Counted from the stretch's first letter, positions 42,598-51,232 are shown. The stretch: 64,000 nt of DNA from Bog-756 sp963727075 (GCA_963727075.1 CAVSET010000002.1:248001-312000); one strand, 5' to 3'. The notes: generated from the letters alone by a model not told the origin. Translations and numbers: made by a program.

Positions 42598-44026
42598 CGC
42601 TGACCTCCTTGGCTAGTTCCCGGTAGGCGACGGCTCCGCGTGAACCCGGGTCGAACGCGGTAATGGGTTGCCCGAACGAGGGCGCCTCCGAGAGCCGGAC
42701 GGTCCGCGGGATCACGATCCGGCATACCTTCGACCCGAAGTGCAGACGGACTTCGTTGGCCACCTGATCGGCCAGCTTCGTTCGGGCGTCGTACATGGTG
42801 AGCACGATGGTCGAGATGTCCAGATTGGGGTTGAGGTTGGAGGCCACCAGGTGGACGTTCCGCATCAGCTGGCTCAGGCCTTCGAGCGCGTAGTACTCGC
42901 ACTGGATGGGCACGAGCACCTCGTCGGCGGCCGCGAGGGCGTTGACGGTGATGAGCCCCAACGACGGGGGACAGTCGATGAGGACGTAGTCGAAGTCATC
43001 GATGACCGCCTCGATGGACTTCTTGAGCTTGAGCTCGCGACTGAAGGCGGGGACCAGCTCGATCTCGGCTCCGGCCAGGGCAATGGTGGCCGGCGCCACG
43101 AACAGGTTCTTCATGCTGGTGGGCTCGACACAGTCCTCCAGCGACGAATCCCGCATGAGTACGTCGTACATCGAGATCTCGAACGTGCGCGCGTCGATCC
43201 CCAAACCGGTGGTGGCATTGGCCTGGGGATCGAGGTCGATCACCAGGACCCGGAAGCCGAGCTCGGCCAGAGCGGCCCCGAGATTGACCGAGGTGGTCGT
43301 CTTGCCGACTCCGCCCTTCTGGTTGGCCACCGCCATCACCCGGGGGAGTGAGTTACCCGAGGCGGCCTGCGGTTCCCAGTCCTCGTTCGACTCCTCGCCG
43401 GCTGCCGTGGTCGTTGCGGGCTGCTCAGTCCTGCTCGGTTCCGCCCCGTCGCTCGCCGGTGGAGGTTGAGGCTCGGGGCTCGTCTCGGCCTGACCGTCGA
43501 CACTCGGCCCATCGGCCGGCTCAGGTGGGGCCAGAGGGGAGGTGGGAGGGGCCACCGGGGCCGTGGCGTCTGCACCGTTGTCCCGGTCACCGGGCTCAGG
43601 ACCGCGGTCCGGCGACGTGGTCACCGTCGGCGGTAAGACGTTGTCGAGCTCGGCGTGAGCGGTGGCCACGTCGGAGATGGTCTCCCTGAGCCTCGTGGGC
43701 GGAGGTGTGGACGCCAACACCTCCCAGTCGGTGACCGGCGTGGCGGTGGGGGGCAGAGGGGGTTCCAAATCGGCCTCGTCTCCCGGGGGCTCGGAGGCAG
43801 GAGGCTCGGGTGCCACCAACCTGACCGTTCCGGTACCGTTCGGATCGCCACCTGATTCGTGGTTGGGACCCTGCTCTGGCGGGGGAGAGGACTTACGACT
43901 TCGTCGAAGGCCGCGCACTATCGTCTCTTCGAATCGGCAGGTATCAAGGCCTTCATCCTCCCCTGAGCCGAGACCACGGTCAAGCATTTGCCCCGATGTT
44001 TCACGTGAAACCCCGCCCGGAGCCAT
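42584..44026 (-). CDS. parA: Chromosome-partitioning ATPase ParA with long disordered N-terminal extension
   Basis: 480 residues. A deviant Walker A motif (NQKGGVGKTTTSVNLG) is near residue 236, DLDPQANATTGLG follows, and DYVLIDCPPSLGLITVNAL and the C-terminal IPRTVRLSEAPSFGQPI complete the ATPase. The first ~225 residues are Pro/Glu/Thr-rich and of low complexity, far longer than in most ParA proteins. ATG at 44026 is chosen because MAPGGVSRETSG resembles the V-S-R-E-T N-terminus of actinobacterial ParA, where parS overlaps the coding sequence. The frame stays open upstream into rsmG, so a start further up (before FHVEH, also encoded by a parS site) is possible. Confidence 0.9.
   Translation of the reverse strand: MAPGGVSRETSGQMLDRGLGSGEDEGLDTCRFEETIVRGLRRSRKSSPPPEQGPNHESGGDPNGTGTVRLVAPEPPASEPPGDEADLEPPLPPTATPVTDWEVLASTPPPTRLRETISDVATAHAELDNVLPPTVTTSPDRGPEPGDRDNGADATAPVAPPTSPLAPPEPADGPSVDGQAETSPEPQPPPASDGAEPSRTEQPATTTAAGEESNEDWEPQAASGNSLPRVMAVANQKGGVGKTTTSVNLGAALAELGFRVLVIDLDPQANATTGLGIDARTFEISMYDVLMRDSSLEDCVEPTSMKNLFVAPATIALAGAEIELVPAFSRELKLKKSIEAVIDDFDYVLIDCPPSLGLITVNALAAADEVLVPIQCEYYALEGLSQLMRNVHLVASNLNPNLDISTIVLTMYDARTKLADQVANEVRLHFGSKVCRIVIPRTVRLSEAPSFGQPITAFDPGSRGAVAYRELAKEVSGGTA
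43997..44012. promoter_or_regulatory. parS site 1 (inside parA)
   Basis: TGTTTCACGTGAAACC matches the parS consensus TGTTTCACGTGAAACA at 15 of 16 positions. On the minus strand it encodes the V-S-R-E-T residues near the ParA N-terminus. ParB should load here, about 4-6 kb from oriC. Confidence 0.93.
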
Positions 44027-44066
44027 CCCGGACGACCGTCGCTCCACCACTCGAGCCGTCCGAATA

Positions 44067-44082
44067 TGTTCCACGTGAAACA
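44067..44082. promoter_or_regulatory. parS site 2 (upstream of parA start)
   Basis: TGTTCCACGTGAAACA matches the parS consensus at 15 of 16 positions (T to C at the fifth base). It is 70 bp from site 1, between the rsmG stop and the chosen parA start, and could also allow ParB to influence parAB transcription. Confidence 0.93.
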
Positions 44083-44115
44083 AAGCCGCTCCCAGCTCGC
44101 GCCAGGACGGGTCGT

Positions 44116-44805
44116 TCAGAACAGGGGCCGCTTGGTCGGAATTCCCGTCCGCCGGGGGTAGCGGTCCGGGGTTGGTCCCACCTTCCGGAGGAGCTGGTAG
44201 CCGTATCTCTGGTCCACTCGAACCCGGTCCAGGCTCTCCAGCCCCAACAACGCCAAGCCCTCGTGTGGCCATCGTTCGATCCCGGCCGTCCCGACCTCCT
44301 CAGGAGGTTCGGACACCACCATCATTCCGCCGGGGACGAGGAATGGAGACCCGCACTCGGCCGTGACCGCCGGCGGGCCGAACGAACGCGAGGTGACCAC
44401 CTCGAATTGCTCACGCAGGTTCGGCTCTCGGGCCAATTCCTCCGCCCGCCCACGCACCACTTGGAAGGGACCAGACCCTGAGCCATCGGCGAGCTCGCCG
44501 ATGAGGAACTCGGTCCGCCGCTGGCTGGCGTCGACGAGGACCGCTCGGCTGGCCCTCCAACACGATCCCAGGATCAGCCCCGGGACTCCCCCACCGGTAC
44601 CGAGATCAAGTACCGTGGCCGGCTCGCCCGGCCCCCTCTGCTCCAAGGCCACGACGAATCCGAGGCCGTGGTCGATCTGTTCGCCGAGCTCCATCGGACC
44701 GAGCAAGCCGAGAGCCGCCGCCCGCCGCAGGGTGGCCTCGACCCCGTCCGGTATCCGGGCCCGAAGCCGCTCCCAGTCCGCGGGCAGATCCGTTGTCCTG
44801 CTCAC
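44116..44805 (-). CDS. rsmG: 16S rRNA (guanine(527)-N7)-methyltransferase RsmG
   Basis: 229 residues, SAM-dependent enzyme that methylates G527 of 16S rRNA. SAM-binding TVLDLGTGGGVPGLILGSCW, then VLVDASQRRTEFLIGEL and VRGRAEELAREPNLREQFEVVTSRSFGPPA, match the GidB/RsmG family. It lies between jag and parA, the standard origin-proximal order. ATG at 44805 gives a normal-length protein. Confidence 0.94.
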   Translation of the reverse strand: MSRTTDLPADWERLRARIPDGVEATLRRAAALGLLGPMELGEQIDHGLGFVVALEQRGPGEPATVLDLGTGGGVPGLILGSCWRASRAVLVDASQRRTEFLIGELADGSGSGPFQVVRGRAEELAREPNLREQFEVVTSRSFGPPAVTAECGSPFLVPGGMMVVSEPPEEVGTAGIERWPHEGLALLGLESLDRVRVDQRYGYQLLRKVGPTPDRYPRRTGIPTKRPLF

Positions 44806-44903
44806 GGAACCCTCAATGTCTCAACTTGGGGTTGCGCCCTTCCCACGACGGGACCCCCACCGGGTCGCGTCGGTGGCGGGAACGAAGCTGTTCGACAGCC
44901 GCC

Positions 44904-45875
44904 TCAATGGGACGGCTGGATCACCACGTACCTCGAGGGTTCGGTTCCGTCGGACCTCGTCTCGACGCCTTCGATCTCGTTGACCGTGTCGTGGACCACC
45001 TTGCGGTCGGCGGGGGACATGGGCTCGAGCGCCCGCTCTTCACCGCTGGCCTTGACCTCGACCACGATCCCCTCGGTGAACCGGCGCAGCGCGGCGGCCC
45101 GCTTCTCGCGGTAACCGCCCACATCCACCAGAATTCGGTCGGTGCGGTTCTCCGACTGGCGCTGCACGAAGGTTCGGGTGAGATCCTGGACCGCGGCCAG
45201 GGTCGCCCCGCGTGGACCGACCAGGAGCCCGAGGTCGTCGCCGGTCGCCGAGACCTGCACCGTGTCTTCGTCGACCTCGGCGAAGGTGACCTCGGCGCTC
45301 AGGCCGAACTCGTGGACCAGCCCGACCACGAACTCCTTGGCGGCCTCACCCTGCTGCTCGAGCGTCAGAGACTCCTCCATCGTGTCCTCGCTATCCCCGG
45401 AACCTGTTCCGGTGGTCTGTTTCCCATGCCTCGACTGCCCGTTCACACCCGCGCCACCGGCACCACTTTCACCCCGTCGAGAGCGACCCGAACGCGCCGG
45501 GCCCTCTGCTGGACCACGATCGGCGTTGGCCCGAGGTTCGCTCTTCTCGCCGCCTCGCCCTTTGCCATTGGACCCCGAGGACTGCCTGGCTCGATCACCG
45601 CCACCCGACTGGCCGTTGGTGGCGCTCCTCCGAGCGCCGCTGTCTCGGCTACCCCGGGCCCGATCCGACCGCTGGCGCCGTCCCCGCTTCGGTCGGGGAG
45701 CCACCGGTCGCACCCGGGCCTGCACCCGTGCTTCCCCGCGCACCCGCCCGAACAGCCCCGCCTTTGGTTCACTGAGGATCACGAACTCCGCATCGTCCTC
45801 GGCGACACCTAGGAGGTCGAGCACGATCTCCTTGGCCTCGGGCAGCGTCTTGCCACTGGCTTCGACCCACTCCAC
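44904..45875 (-). CDS. jag: RNA-binding protein Jag/KhpB
   Basis: 323 residues: an N-terminal Jag_N domain (MEWVEASGKTLPEAKEIVLDLLGVAEDDAEFVIL, then KAGLFGRVRGEARV), a ~110-residue Arg/Gly/Ser-rich disordered linker, a KH domain (SATGDDLGLLVGPRGATLAAVQDLTR) and a C-terminal R3H domain (RRFTEGIVVEVKASG to HDTVNEI). The linker is long compared with most homologues. It binds RNA, probably with KhpA, and affects cell division and envelope genes in other Gram-positives. It starts 2 nt after the yidC stop, so it is co-translated with the insertase. Confidence 0.93.
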   Translation of the reverse strand: MEWVEASGKTLPEAKEIVLDLLGVAEDDAEFVILSEPKAGLFGRVRGEARVQARVRPVAPRPKRGRRQRSDRARGSRDSGARRSATNGQSGGGDRARQSSGSNGKGRGGEKSEPRANADRGPAEGPARSGRSRRGESGAGGAGVNGQSRHGKQTTGTGSGDSEDTMEESLTLEQQGEAAKEFVVGLVHEFGLSAEVTFAEVDEDTVQVSATGDDLGLLVGPRGATLAAVQDLTRTFVQRQSENRTDRILVDVGGYREKRAAALRRFTEGIVVEVKASGEERALEPMSPADRKVVHDTVNEIEGVETRSDGTEPSRYVVIQPSH

Positions 45876-45877
45876 TT

Positions 45878-47128
45878 CTATCGCGCCTTTCGCTCGCGCT
45901 TGGCTTTCGAGCGCGGATGCGCCTTGGGCGGCGGCGCCCCCGCCGCGTCGTCCGCGGCCCGGCCGCTGCTCCCGTTACTCCGACCGCCCGTACCCTTGGC
46001 CCGGGTCCGGTTGGGGCCCGAGCCGTTGGTCCCCGTCCTGCTCCCGTTGGCACGGCCCGTTCCTCCGGTCGGTTTGGCGGTCGAAGACCCCCGAGTCGGA
46101 GACTTCGCCCCCGGTTTGGCCGTGGGCGGTCTCTGGCCTCCCGCCGCTCCCTTGCTCCGGTCGCCTCCGGAGGCACTCCGCGCCCCGCCGACCTGTCCCG
46201 TGCGTCTCGGTTTGGGCAGGGCGCGCTCTGTCCGGTCCACCACCGGGGTCTTCGGCCGCTTCTGGTCCAGGCCGTCCGAGTCCGGGGTGGGAGGGGGTGG
46301 AGGCCCGCCGACGATGCCTTTCCGGAAGAGCACTTCTTGTGTACCGATGCGTATGGCGCTAGATACCATGAAATAGACGTTCAGAATTGCCGCCACATTT
46401 ATATAAATAAATCCGAAGATGAGTGGCATATATTTCTGCAGCATGGCCGCTTGCGGATTGGCTTGAGCGGCCTGCGGGTTTCTGGCATTGAGCCTGGCCA
46501 TCTGCAGGTACTGAAGACCCACCGACGCCGCCACCAGCACGAGGTAGGGGATGGCGGCCCAGATGGAGCTGTGGTGGGAGAGCAGCTTGTCCGCGAAGTT
46601 CATCCCGAAGGAATTCAGTTGCCCGTGAGCAGCCACGATGTCCTGGTACATGCGGCTGTGCACGGGGATGTATCGCGGATCGGCGACACTGACGGAGACC
46701 GGTACCTTCTTGCCGGTCAACGTGATGTGGTACACCGTGTGGGTGACCACGTTGGTCATACCTCGAATGACGCTGTAGAGAATGAAGAAAGCCGGCATCT
46801 GTAATAGCATTGGAAGACACCCAGATGCCGGGTTCACATTGTGCTCTTTGTAGAGCTTCATCATTTCTTCATTGAGCTGGGTTCGGTTTTCCGCGCCCTT
46901 GTACTTCTGTTGCAACTTCTTCATCTCGGGCCCGAGCGCCTGCATCGCGGCCATGTTCTTGGTGCTCTTCACCGTCAGCGGGGTGAGGAGGGCCATGATG
47001 AGGATGGTGAGGAGGGCCACGTCGATGGGGTAGTTCGGGACGATCGAGTAGAAGAAGGCGAGGATCCCGCCCACCGCATCGAGCAGCGGTTGGAAGATCT
47101 TGCCGATGCCCTTGATCAGTGATTGCAT
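45878..47128 (-). CDS. yidC: Membrane protein insertase YidC
   Basis: 416 residues, Oxa1/YidC type. The N-terminal helix FQPLLDAVGGILAFFYSIVPNYPIDVALLTILIMALLTPLTVKS is followed by the conserved cytoplasmic hairpin (MAAMQALGPEMKKLQQKYKG), NPASGCLPMLLQMPAFFILYSVI, and further helices at about 190-260 including IPYLVLVAASVGLQYL and MPLIFGFIYINVAAILNVYFMVSSAI. A ~135-residue basic Arg/Lys/Gly/Thr-rich tail follows, expected to touch the ribosome. It overlaps the end of yidD by 13 nt. Confidence 0.95.
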   Translation of the reverse strand: MQSLIKGIGKIFQPLLDAVGGILAFFYSIVPNYPIDVALLTILIMALLTPLTVKSTKNMAAMQALGPEMKKLQQKYKGAENRTQLNEEMMKLYKEHNVNPASGCLPMLLQMPAFFILYSVIRGMTNVVTHTVYHITLTGKKVPVSVSVADPRYIPVHSRMYQDIVAAHGQLNSFGMNFADKLLSHHSSIWAAIPYLVLVAASVGLQYLQMARLNARNPQAAQANPQAAMLQKYMPLIFGFIYINVAAILNVYFMVSSAIRIGTQEVLFRKGIVGGPPPPPTPDSDGLDQKRPKTPVVDRTERALPKPRRTGQVGGARSASGGDRSKGAAGGQRPPTAKPGAKSPTRGSSTAKPTGGTGRANGSRTGTNGSGPNRTRAKGTGGRSNGSSGRAADDAAGAPPPKAHPRSKAKRERKAR

Positions 47129-47422
47129 GAGGCCCCCTCATCGGGAACGGGGTCGACGCCCTGCCCACCCCACGGGTGGCACCGCGACAGGCGCCTGGCC
47201 GCCACCCAGGCTCCCCGGCCCGCGCCATGGACCTCGACGGCCCGAATGGCGTACTCCGAGCAGCTGGGGATGAACCTGCAGCCCGAGGGTCGGCCGGCCC
47301 GCGCCAGTTGGTACCCGCGGACGGCGGCGATGAGCCAGCTCGCGGCCCAGCCCCCGAGCGCGGGGGCGGCGCGGATCAGCCGCTCGGTCCGGAGTGGTGA
47401 TGGTCGTGGACGCCCGGGTCAC
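47116..47422 (-). CDS. yidD: Membrane protein insertion efficiency factor YidD, frame break near N-terminus
   Basis: The YidD core is readable on the minus strand from about 47370 to the TGA at 47116-47118: AASWLIAAVRGYQLARAGRP, then SGCRFIPSCSEYAIRAVEVHGAG and WVAARRLSRCHPWGGQGVDPVPDEG. The C-R-F-x-P-S-C-S-E-Y-A and R-C-H-P-W motifs are diagnostic. No start codon exists in this frame. The likely start is GTG at 47422, overlapping the rnpA stop (GTGA) in another frame, and a one-base error near 47395 would join them. The protein ends inside yidC. It assists YidC-dependent membrane insertion. Confidence 0.82.
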
Positions 47423-47838
47423 CGGTTGCTCCCGGCCCGCTCGAGGGGCGACGCAGGGGGGCGCCGGCCGGCCGGTCCCGCCGTGGCTCGCTCCAGTGCT
47501 CGGCCCATGGTCACCCTCAGTTCGTCGAATCCCAACGGCGACGCCTCCGGCCCCGCCCGTACTACGTAGGCCCCGGCCGGAAGGGATGAAGCGCGCTCGG
47601 CCATGACCGCTTTGAGCCGTCGCCGGAGCCGGTTCCTCGTCACCGCGGACCCGACCCGCCGGCCGATGGCATACGCAATTTCCATCCTTGACCAGGACTT
47701 TTGTTCAACGTAGCTTACGGCGATCGGTCCACTCCGTCCGCGGTGCGGGCTCTGCCGCAATTGCTCGAACGTGCGGCGGCGGCGTACCGGCCCGACCGTG
47801 CGGACCGCCAGCTCACGCTCAACCGGTCCGGCGGTCAC
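47419..47838 (-). CDS. rnpA: Ribonuclease P protein component
   Basis: About 139 residues. RRRRTFEQLRQSPHRGRSGPIAVSYV, AIGRRVGSAVTRNRLRRRLKAVM (the conserved RNR basic motif) and GAYVVRAGPEASPLGFDELRVTM identify the protein subunit of RNase P, which trims 5' leaders of tRNA precursors. The start is GTG at 47838, overlapping the rpmH stop (GTGTGA); it gives about 15 residues before the conserved core. It belongs to the rpmH-rnpA-yidD-yidC-jag run. Confidence 0.93.
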   Translation of the reverse strand: MTAGPVERELAVRTVGPVRRRRTFEQLRQSPHRGRSGPIAVSYVEQKSWSRMEIAYAIGRRVGSAVTRNRLRRRLKAVMAERASSLPAGAYVVRAGPEASPLGFDELRVTMGRALERATAGPAGRRPPASPLERAGSNR

Positions 47839-47969
47839 ACCGACAGACGATGGCGACCCTTGGCCCGGCGCGACCGGATGATGGCCCGTCCGGCCTTGCT
47901 CGACATGCGCTTGCGAAACCCGTGGGTCTTGGCTCGCTTGCGCACGTTCGGCTGATAGGTGCGTTTCAT
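47835..47969 (-). CDS. rpmH: Large-subunit ribosomal protein bL34
   Basis: 44 residues: MKRTYQPNVRKRAKTHGFRK, then RMSSKAGRAIIRSRRAKGRHRL. This is the canonical small basic L34. Translation is coupled to rnpA by overlap. It is divergent from dnaA across about 360 bp that carry DnaA-box-like sites nearer dnaA. Confidence 0.97.
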   Translation of the reverse strand: MKRTYQPNVRKRAKTHGFRKRMSSKAGRAIIRSRRAKGRHRLSV

Positions 47970-48273
47970 CCATCCACTTCCTTCCTCGCCCTGAACCGGG
48001 ATCTCGGGGTCGCCGCATAGGCAGGGGGACCCGGTCACAGGGATCGGGGCATACCCTCACATGCTAGGCGCGAATTCTCCCCGGGCTCTAGTCGACCCGG
48101 GGGAGGCGCGGCCGGTGGGCACGGTGTACCGTTCCGAGCACAGCAAGCGGTTGTGCCGGTGCCCGAGACGCTCGCCCGGTACCGCGGTTTGCCGACGAAC
48201 GCCGCAACCACTGAAAATCGCAAGTGCGTCCCGTCCCTGAAGGTGCAGGATGGTGCGCCACCGACATCGATGC

Positions 48274-48302
48274 TCATCCACAACTGTGGATATCTTTGTG
48301 GA
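48274..48302. promoter_or_regulatory. DnaA-box-like cluster upstream of dnaA
   Basis: TCATCCACA (48274-48282) and TGTGGATAT (48285-48293) are facing DnaA boxes, each one mismatch from TTATCCACA / TGTGGATAA. A further TTGTGGACC-type sequence follows at about 48296. They lie 40-60 bp before the dnaA GTG and probably mediate autoregulation; they may also be part of the origin. Confidence 0.7.
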
Positions 48303-48333
48303 CCGATCGAGCTGTCCAGGGGCGGAGGCCCAC

Positions 48334-49743
48334 GTGAACGACACTGAAGGCCTGTGGATGTTGTGCTCGGAAGCCTTGCGTGAGCAGGTCTCCGACGCTA
48401 TCTGGCAGGCCTATCTGTCCGGGATCACCCCCTTGGCCGTCAAGGACACGGAGATCGTCCTCGGGGTGCCCAACACCCTCATCCGAGACCGGGTCGAGTC
48501 CCGGTTCCTCGGACTGATCCAGGACACGGTGACCGGTACGGTCGGCCGTGACCTGGTCGTCCACCTCGAAGTGGTGGCGCCGGCCGTCGAGGTGACCGAC
48601 GAGATCCCCACGGGAGGCGAGGCCACATCCCCGAACGCACCGGCCGTCCCCGCGGTCACGGCCACCGGGGACAACGCGGCCACCGGGCCCTCCGGGCGGG
48701 GTGAGCGTCCCGGGCCGGCCATCCTCGATCGCCGCTACACCTTCGACACCTTCGTCATCGCCTCGTCGAACCGCTTCGCCCACGCGGCCGCCCAGTCGGT
48801 GGCCGAATCGCCGGCCCGCTCGTACAACCCTTTGTTCATCTACGGAGACGCCGGTCTGGGCAAGACCCACCTCCTGCACGCCATCGGCAACTACGTGCTC
48901 GAGAACTTCGGCGGCCGTCACGTCCGCTATGTGACCACCGAGACCTATATGAACGAATTCGTCGACGCCATTCGAACCAATGCCACTACCGCATTCAAGC
49001 GCCGTTACCGCGAATGTGACGTGCTGTTGATCGACGACGTGCAATTCATGGAGCGTAAGGAGTCCCTGCAGGAGGAGTTCTTTCACACTTTCAACTCCCT
49101 GTATGGAGCCTCCAAGCAGATCGTGCTCACCTCGGACCGCCCGCCCAAGTCCATTGCCACTCTGGAGGACCGGCTTCGCAGCCGTTTCCTCTCGGGCCTC
49201 ATCACCATCGTCGAGCCTCCGGATCTCGAGACCCGTCTGGCTATCCTGCAAGCCAAGGCCGAGCACGATCACATGGACGTACCCGACACGGTGCTCGAGT
49301 TCATCGCCACCCATGTCAAGGACAACATCCGTGAGCTCGAGGGCGCCCTCATCCGGGTCACCGCATTTGCCAGCCTCAACCGCCAACCCATGAGCTTGGA
49401 GCTCGCCGAACAGGTGCTTTCGGACATCGTCTCGGCTGACCAGCCCCGTCGGATCACACCACAGGTCATCCTCGACGCCACGTCACAGACCTTCGGATTC
49501 ACCGTGGACGAGCTGTGCGGGCCGAACCGCCGCCGACCGCTCGTCACCGCCCGCCAGGTGAGCATGTACGTGTTCCGCGAACTCACCGACTTCAGTTACC
49601 CGGCAATCGGCCGCGAGTTCGGTGGACGCGACCATTCCACCGTCATGCATGCCGTCGACAAGATCACCGCCATGATGAAGGAGCGCCAGCAGATCTACAA
49701 CCAGGTCACCGATCTCATCGTGCGCATCAAGAGTGGGTCTTGA
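48334..49743 (+). CDS. dnaA: Chromosomal replication initiator DnaA
   Basis: 469 residues. Domain I is WMLCSEALREQVSDAIWQAYLSGITPL. A variable domain II of about 60 residues follows. Domain III is AAA+ starting YTFDTFVIASSNRFAHAAAQSVAE, with Walker A (GDAGLGKTHLLHAIGNYV, near residue 170), Walker B (VLLIDDVQFMERKE) and ELEGALIRVTAFA. Domain IV contains the DNA-binding signature GREFGGRDHSTVMHAVDKI. GTG at 48334 has GGAGG (48324-48328) 5 nt upstream; a GTG 28 codons earlier is rejected because those codons cover the DnaA boxes. Confidence 0.97.
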   Translation: MNDTEGLWMLCSEALREQVSDAIWQAYLSGITPLAVKDTEIVLGVPNTLIRDRVESRFLGLIQDTVTGTVGRDLVVHLEVVAPAVEVTDEIPTGGEATSPNAPAVPAVTATGDNAATGPSGRGERPGPAILDRRYTFDTFVIASSNRFAHAAAQSVAESPARSYNPLFIYGDAGLGKTHLLHAIGNYVLENFGGRHVRYVTTETYMNEFVDAIRTNATTAFKRRYRECDVLLIDDVQFMERKESLQEEFFHTFNSLYGASKQIVLTSDRPPKSIATLEDRLRSRFLSGLITIVEPPDLETRLAILQAKAEHDHMDVPDTVLEFIATHVKDNIRELEGALIRVTAFASLNRQPMSLELAEQVLSDIVSADQPRRITPQVILDATSQTFGFTVDELCGPNRRRPLVTARQVSMYVFRELTDFSYPAIGREFGGRDHSTVMHAVDKITAMMKERQQIYNQVTDLIVRIKSGS

Positions 49744-50059
49744 TGGAACCTCTCGCCCGACGCATCACCCGGATAGACCCGGTCCTTCCCGCTTCCTTCT
49801 TATATCCAGAGGTTGTGCACTATCTGTGGATATCCCCCGTTTACCCTGGGGTAATTCTGTGAACTTAGATGAACTTGTCCATAACCGGTAACCGCCGGCA
49901 CACCCGGCCGCGACCACGGTGGGGACGCGGTGGATGGGCGGTTGATACCCAGACACGTCCTACGCTGGGACAACGCTCTGTCATCCACAGTCCCCAGGGC
50001 CTATTACCACCGTTATTTCAATTGAAACATAGAAGACAAAGACAAGAAGGGAACGCCTG
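49744..50059. other. oriC: Origin of replication oriC (dnaA-dnaN intergenic region)
   Basis: A 316-bp gap between dnaA and dnaN. DnaA-box-like sites: TGTGGATAT (49825-49833), TTGTCCATA (49875-49883) and TCATCCACA (49981-49989), each one mismatch from the TTATCCACA or TTGTCCACA forms. An AT-rich stretch (about 50002-50046) with the 12-bp palindrome TTTCAATTGAAA (50016-50027) lies just before dnaN and is the best candidate unwinding element. Together with the boxes upstream of dnaA this may be a two-part origin. No coding potential is seen in the gap. Confidence 0.88.
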
Positions 50060-51208
50060 GTGAAGTTTCGGTCCGAACGTGACTCCTTGGTGGAAGTCCT
50101 GACCACAGCCGGCCGTGCCGTCAGCTCGCGCACGTCGACCTCGATGGCGCTCGGAGGAGTCCGGTTGGAAACGACCGGGAACCATCTGAGTGTGGTCGGA
50201 ACCGACCTCGATCTCACCGTGCACGTCTCGGCCGAGGCGATCGGGATCGATGACGGCGTCTGTGTCGCCCCGGCCAAGCTGCTCGCTGACATCGTTCGGT
50301 CGCTCGAACCGGGGGCAGTGACCATCGATGCCGAGGCGGAGAAGGTGGAGATCGGCGCGGCGAGATCGCGTTTCAGCCTCCGCACCTTTCCCGTCGACGA
50401 CTTCCCGACCCTGCCGGAACCGCCGCCGCCGACCACCTTCCTGCCGGCGGCCGAGATCGGTGGGGCCCTGCGTCAGGTGGTTCGGGCCGCTTCGAGCGAT
50501 GATGCGCGGCCGCTGCTGACCGGAGTCCTGATCGCCCCGGAGGGGAGCGGGGTCCGATTGGTCGCCACCGATTCCTACCGTTTGGCCATGCGGGATATCG
50601 ACGGCAGCGACGCCTTCACTGACACCTCACAGATCCTGGTGCCGGCCCGGGCACTGACCGAACTGCAGAGGCTCTCGGCATTGGGCCCGTCGGGGCGTGG
50701 CGAGGGGAGCGAGGTGACCGAAGGTTCGGCGGAGGGACCCACGATCGGGCTCTCCATCGGGGAGCACGACGTGACCTTCGCCGCTGGCAACGTCAAAGTG
50801 AGCACGAGGTTGCTGGACGGGAGCTACCCCGACTACCGGCAGCTCATCCCGGCCGAGTACCCCAACCGCCTTCATGTGGGAAAGGACTCGTTCCTCGATG
50901 CGCTCCGCCGGGTGCGGTTGCTCGTGCGCGACAACACCACACCGGTGCGACTGTCGATGCGACCGGGAGGCGTGGACCTGACTGTGGTCTCCCAGGAGGT
51001 GGGGGACGCCAGCGAGACGGTGGACGCCGACTTCGACGGGACCGAGCTGACCGTCGCATTCAACCCGACCTACCTGATCGACGGGGTGGAGGCGGTGGCC
51101 GGTGACGAGGTCCTGTTGGAGACAGTGGATGCCACCAAGCCGGCGACCGTGCGCTCGGCCGAGGAGTCGAACTTCCGGTACCTGTTGATGCCGGTGCGGG
51201 TGTCCTAG
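50060..51208 (+). CDS. dnaN: DNA polymerase III sliding clamp (beta subunit)
   Basis: 382 residues forming three clamp domains. It starts MKFRSERDSLVEVLTTAGRAVSSRTS, with LETTGNHLSVVGTDLDLTV in domain 1, VRLVATDSYRLAMRDI in domain 2, and the C-terminal NPTYLIDGVEAV and FRYLLMPVRVS that close the ring and form the partner-binding cleft. Domain 2 has a short Gly/Glu insertion (GRGEGSEVTEGSAEG). GTG at 50060 follows the AT-rich end of oriC. Confidence 0.97.
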   Translation: MKFRSERDSLVEVLTTAGRAVSSRTSTSMALGGVRLETTGNHLSVVGTDLDLTVHVSAEAIGIDDGVCVAPAKLLADIVRSLEPGAVTIDAEAEKVEIGAARSRFSLRTFPVDDFPTLPEPPPPTTFLPAAEIGGALRQVVRAASSDDARPLLTGVLIAPEGSGVRLVATDSYRLAMRDIDGSDAFTDTSQILVPARALTELQRLSALGPSGRGEGSEVTEGSAEGPTIGLSIGEHDVTFAAGNVKVSTRLLDGSYPDYRQLIPAEYPNRLHVGKDSFLDALRRVRLLVRDNTTPVRLSMRPGGVDLTVVSQEVGDASETVDADFDGTELTVAFNPTYLIDGVEAVAGDEVLLETVDATKPATVRSAEESNFRYLLMPVRVS

Positions 51209-51232
51209 CCCAGTCGTCCGCCATCCAGCTCC

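Noticed and set aside
47138..47422. Arg/Pro/Gly-rich 94-residue protein between rnpA and yidC
   Set aside because: Frame-shifted reading of yidD; the diagnostic YidD motifs are in the neighbouring frame.
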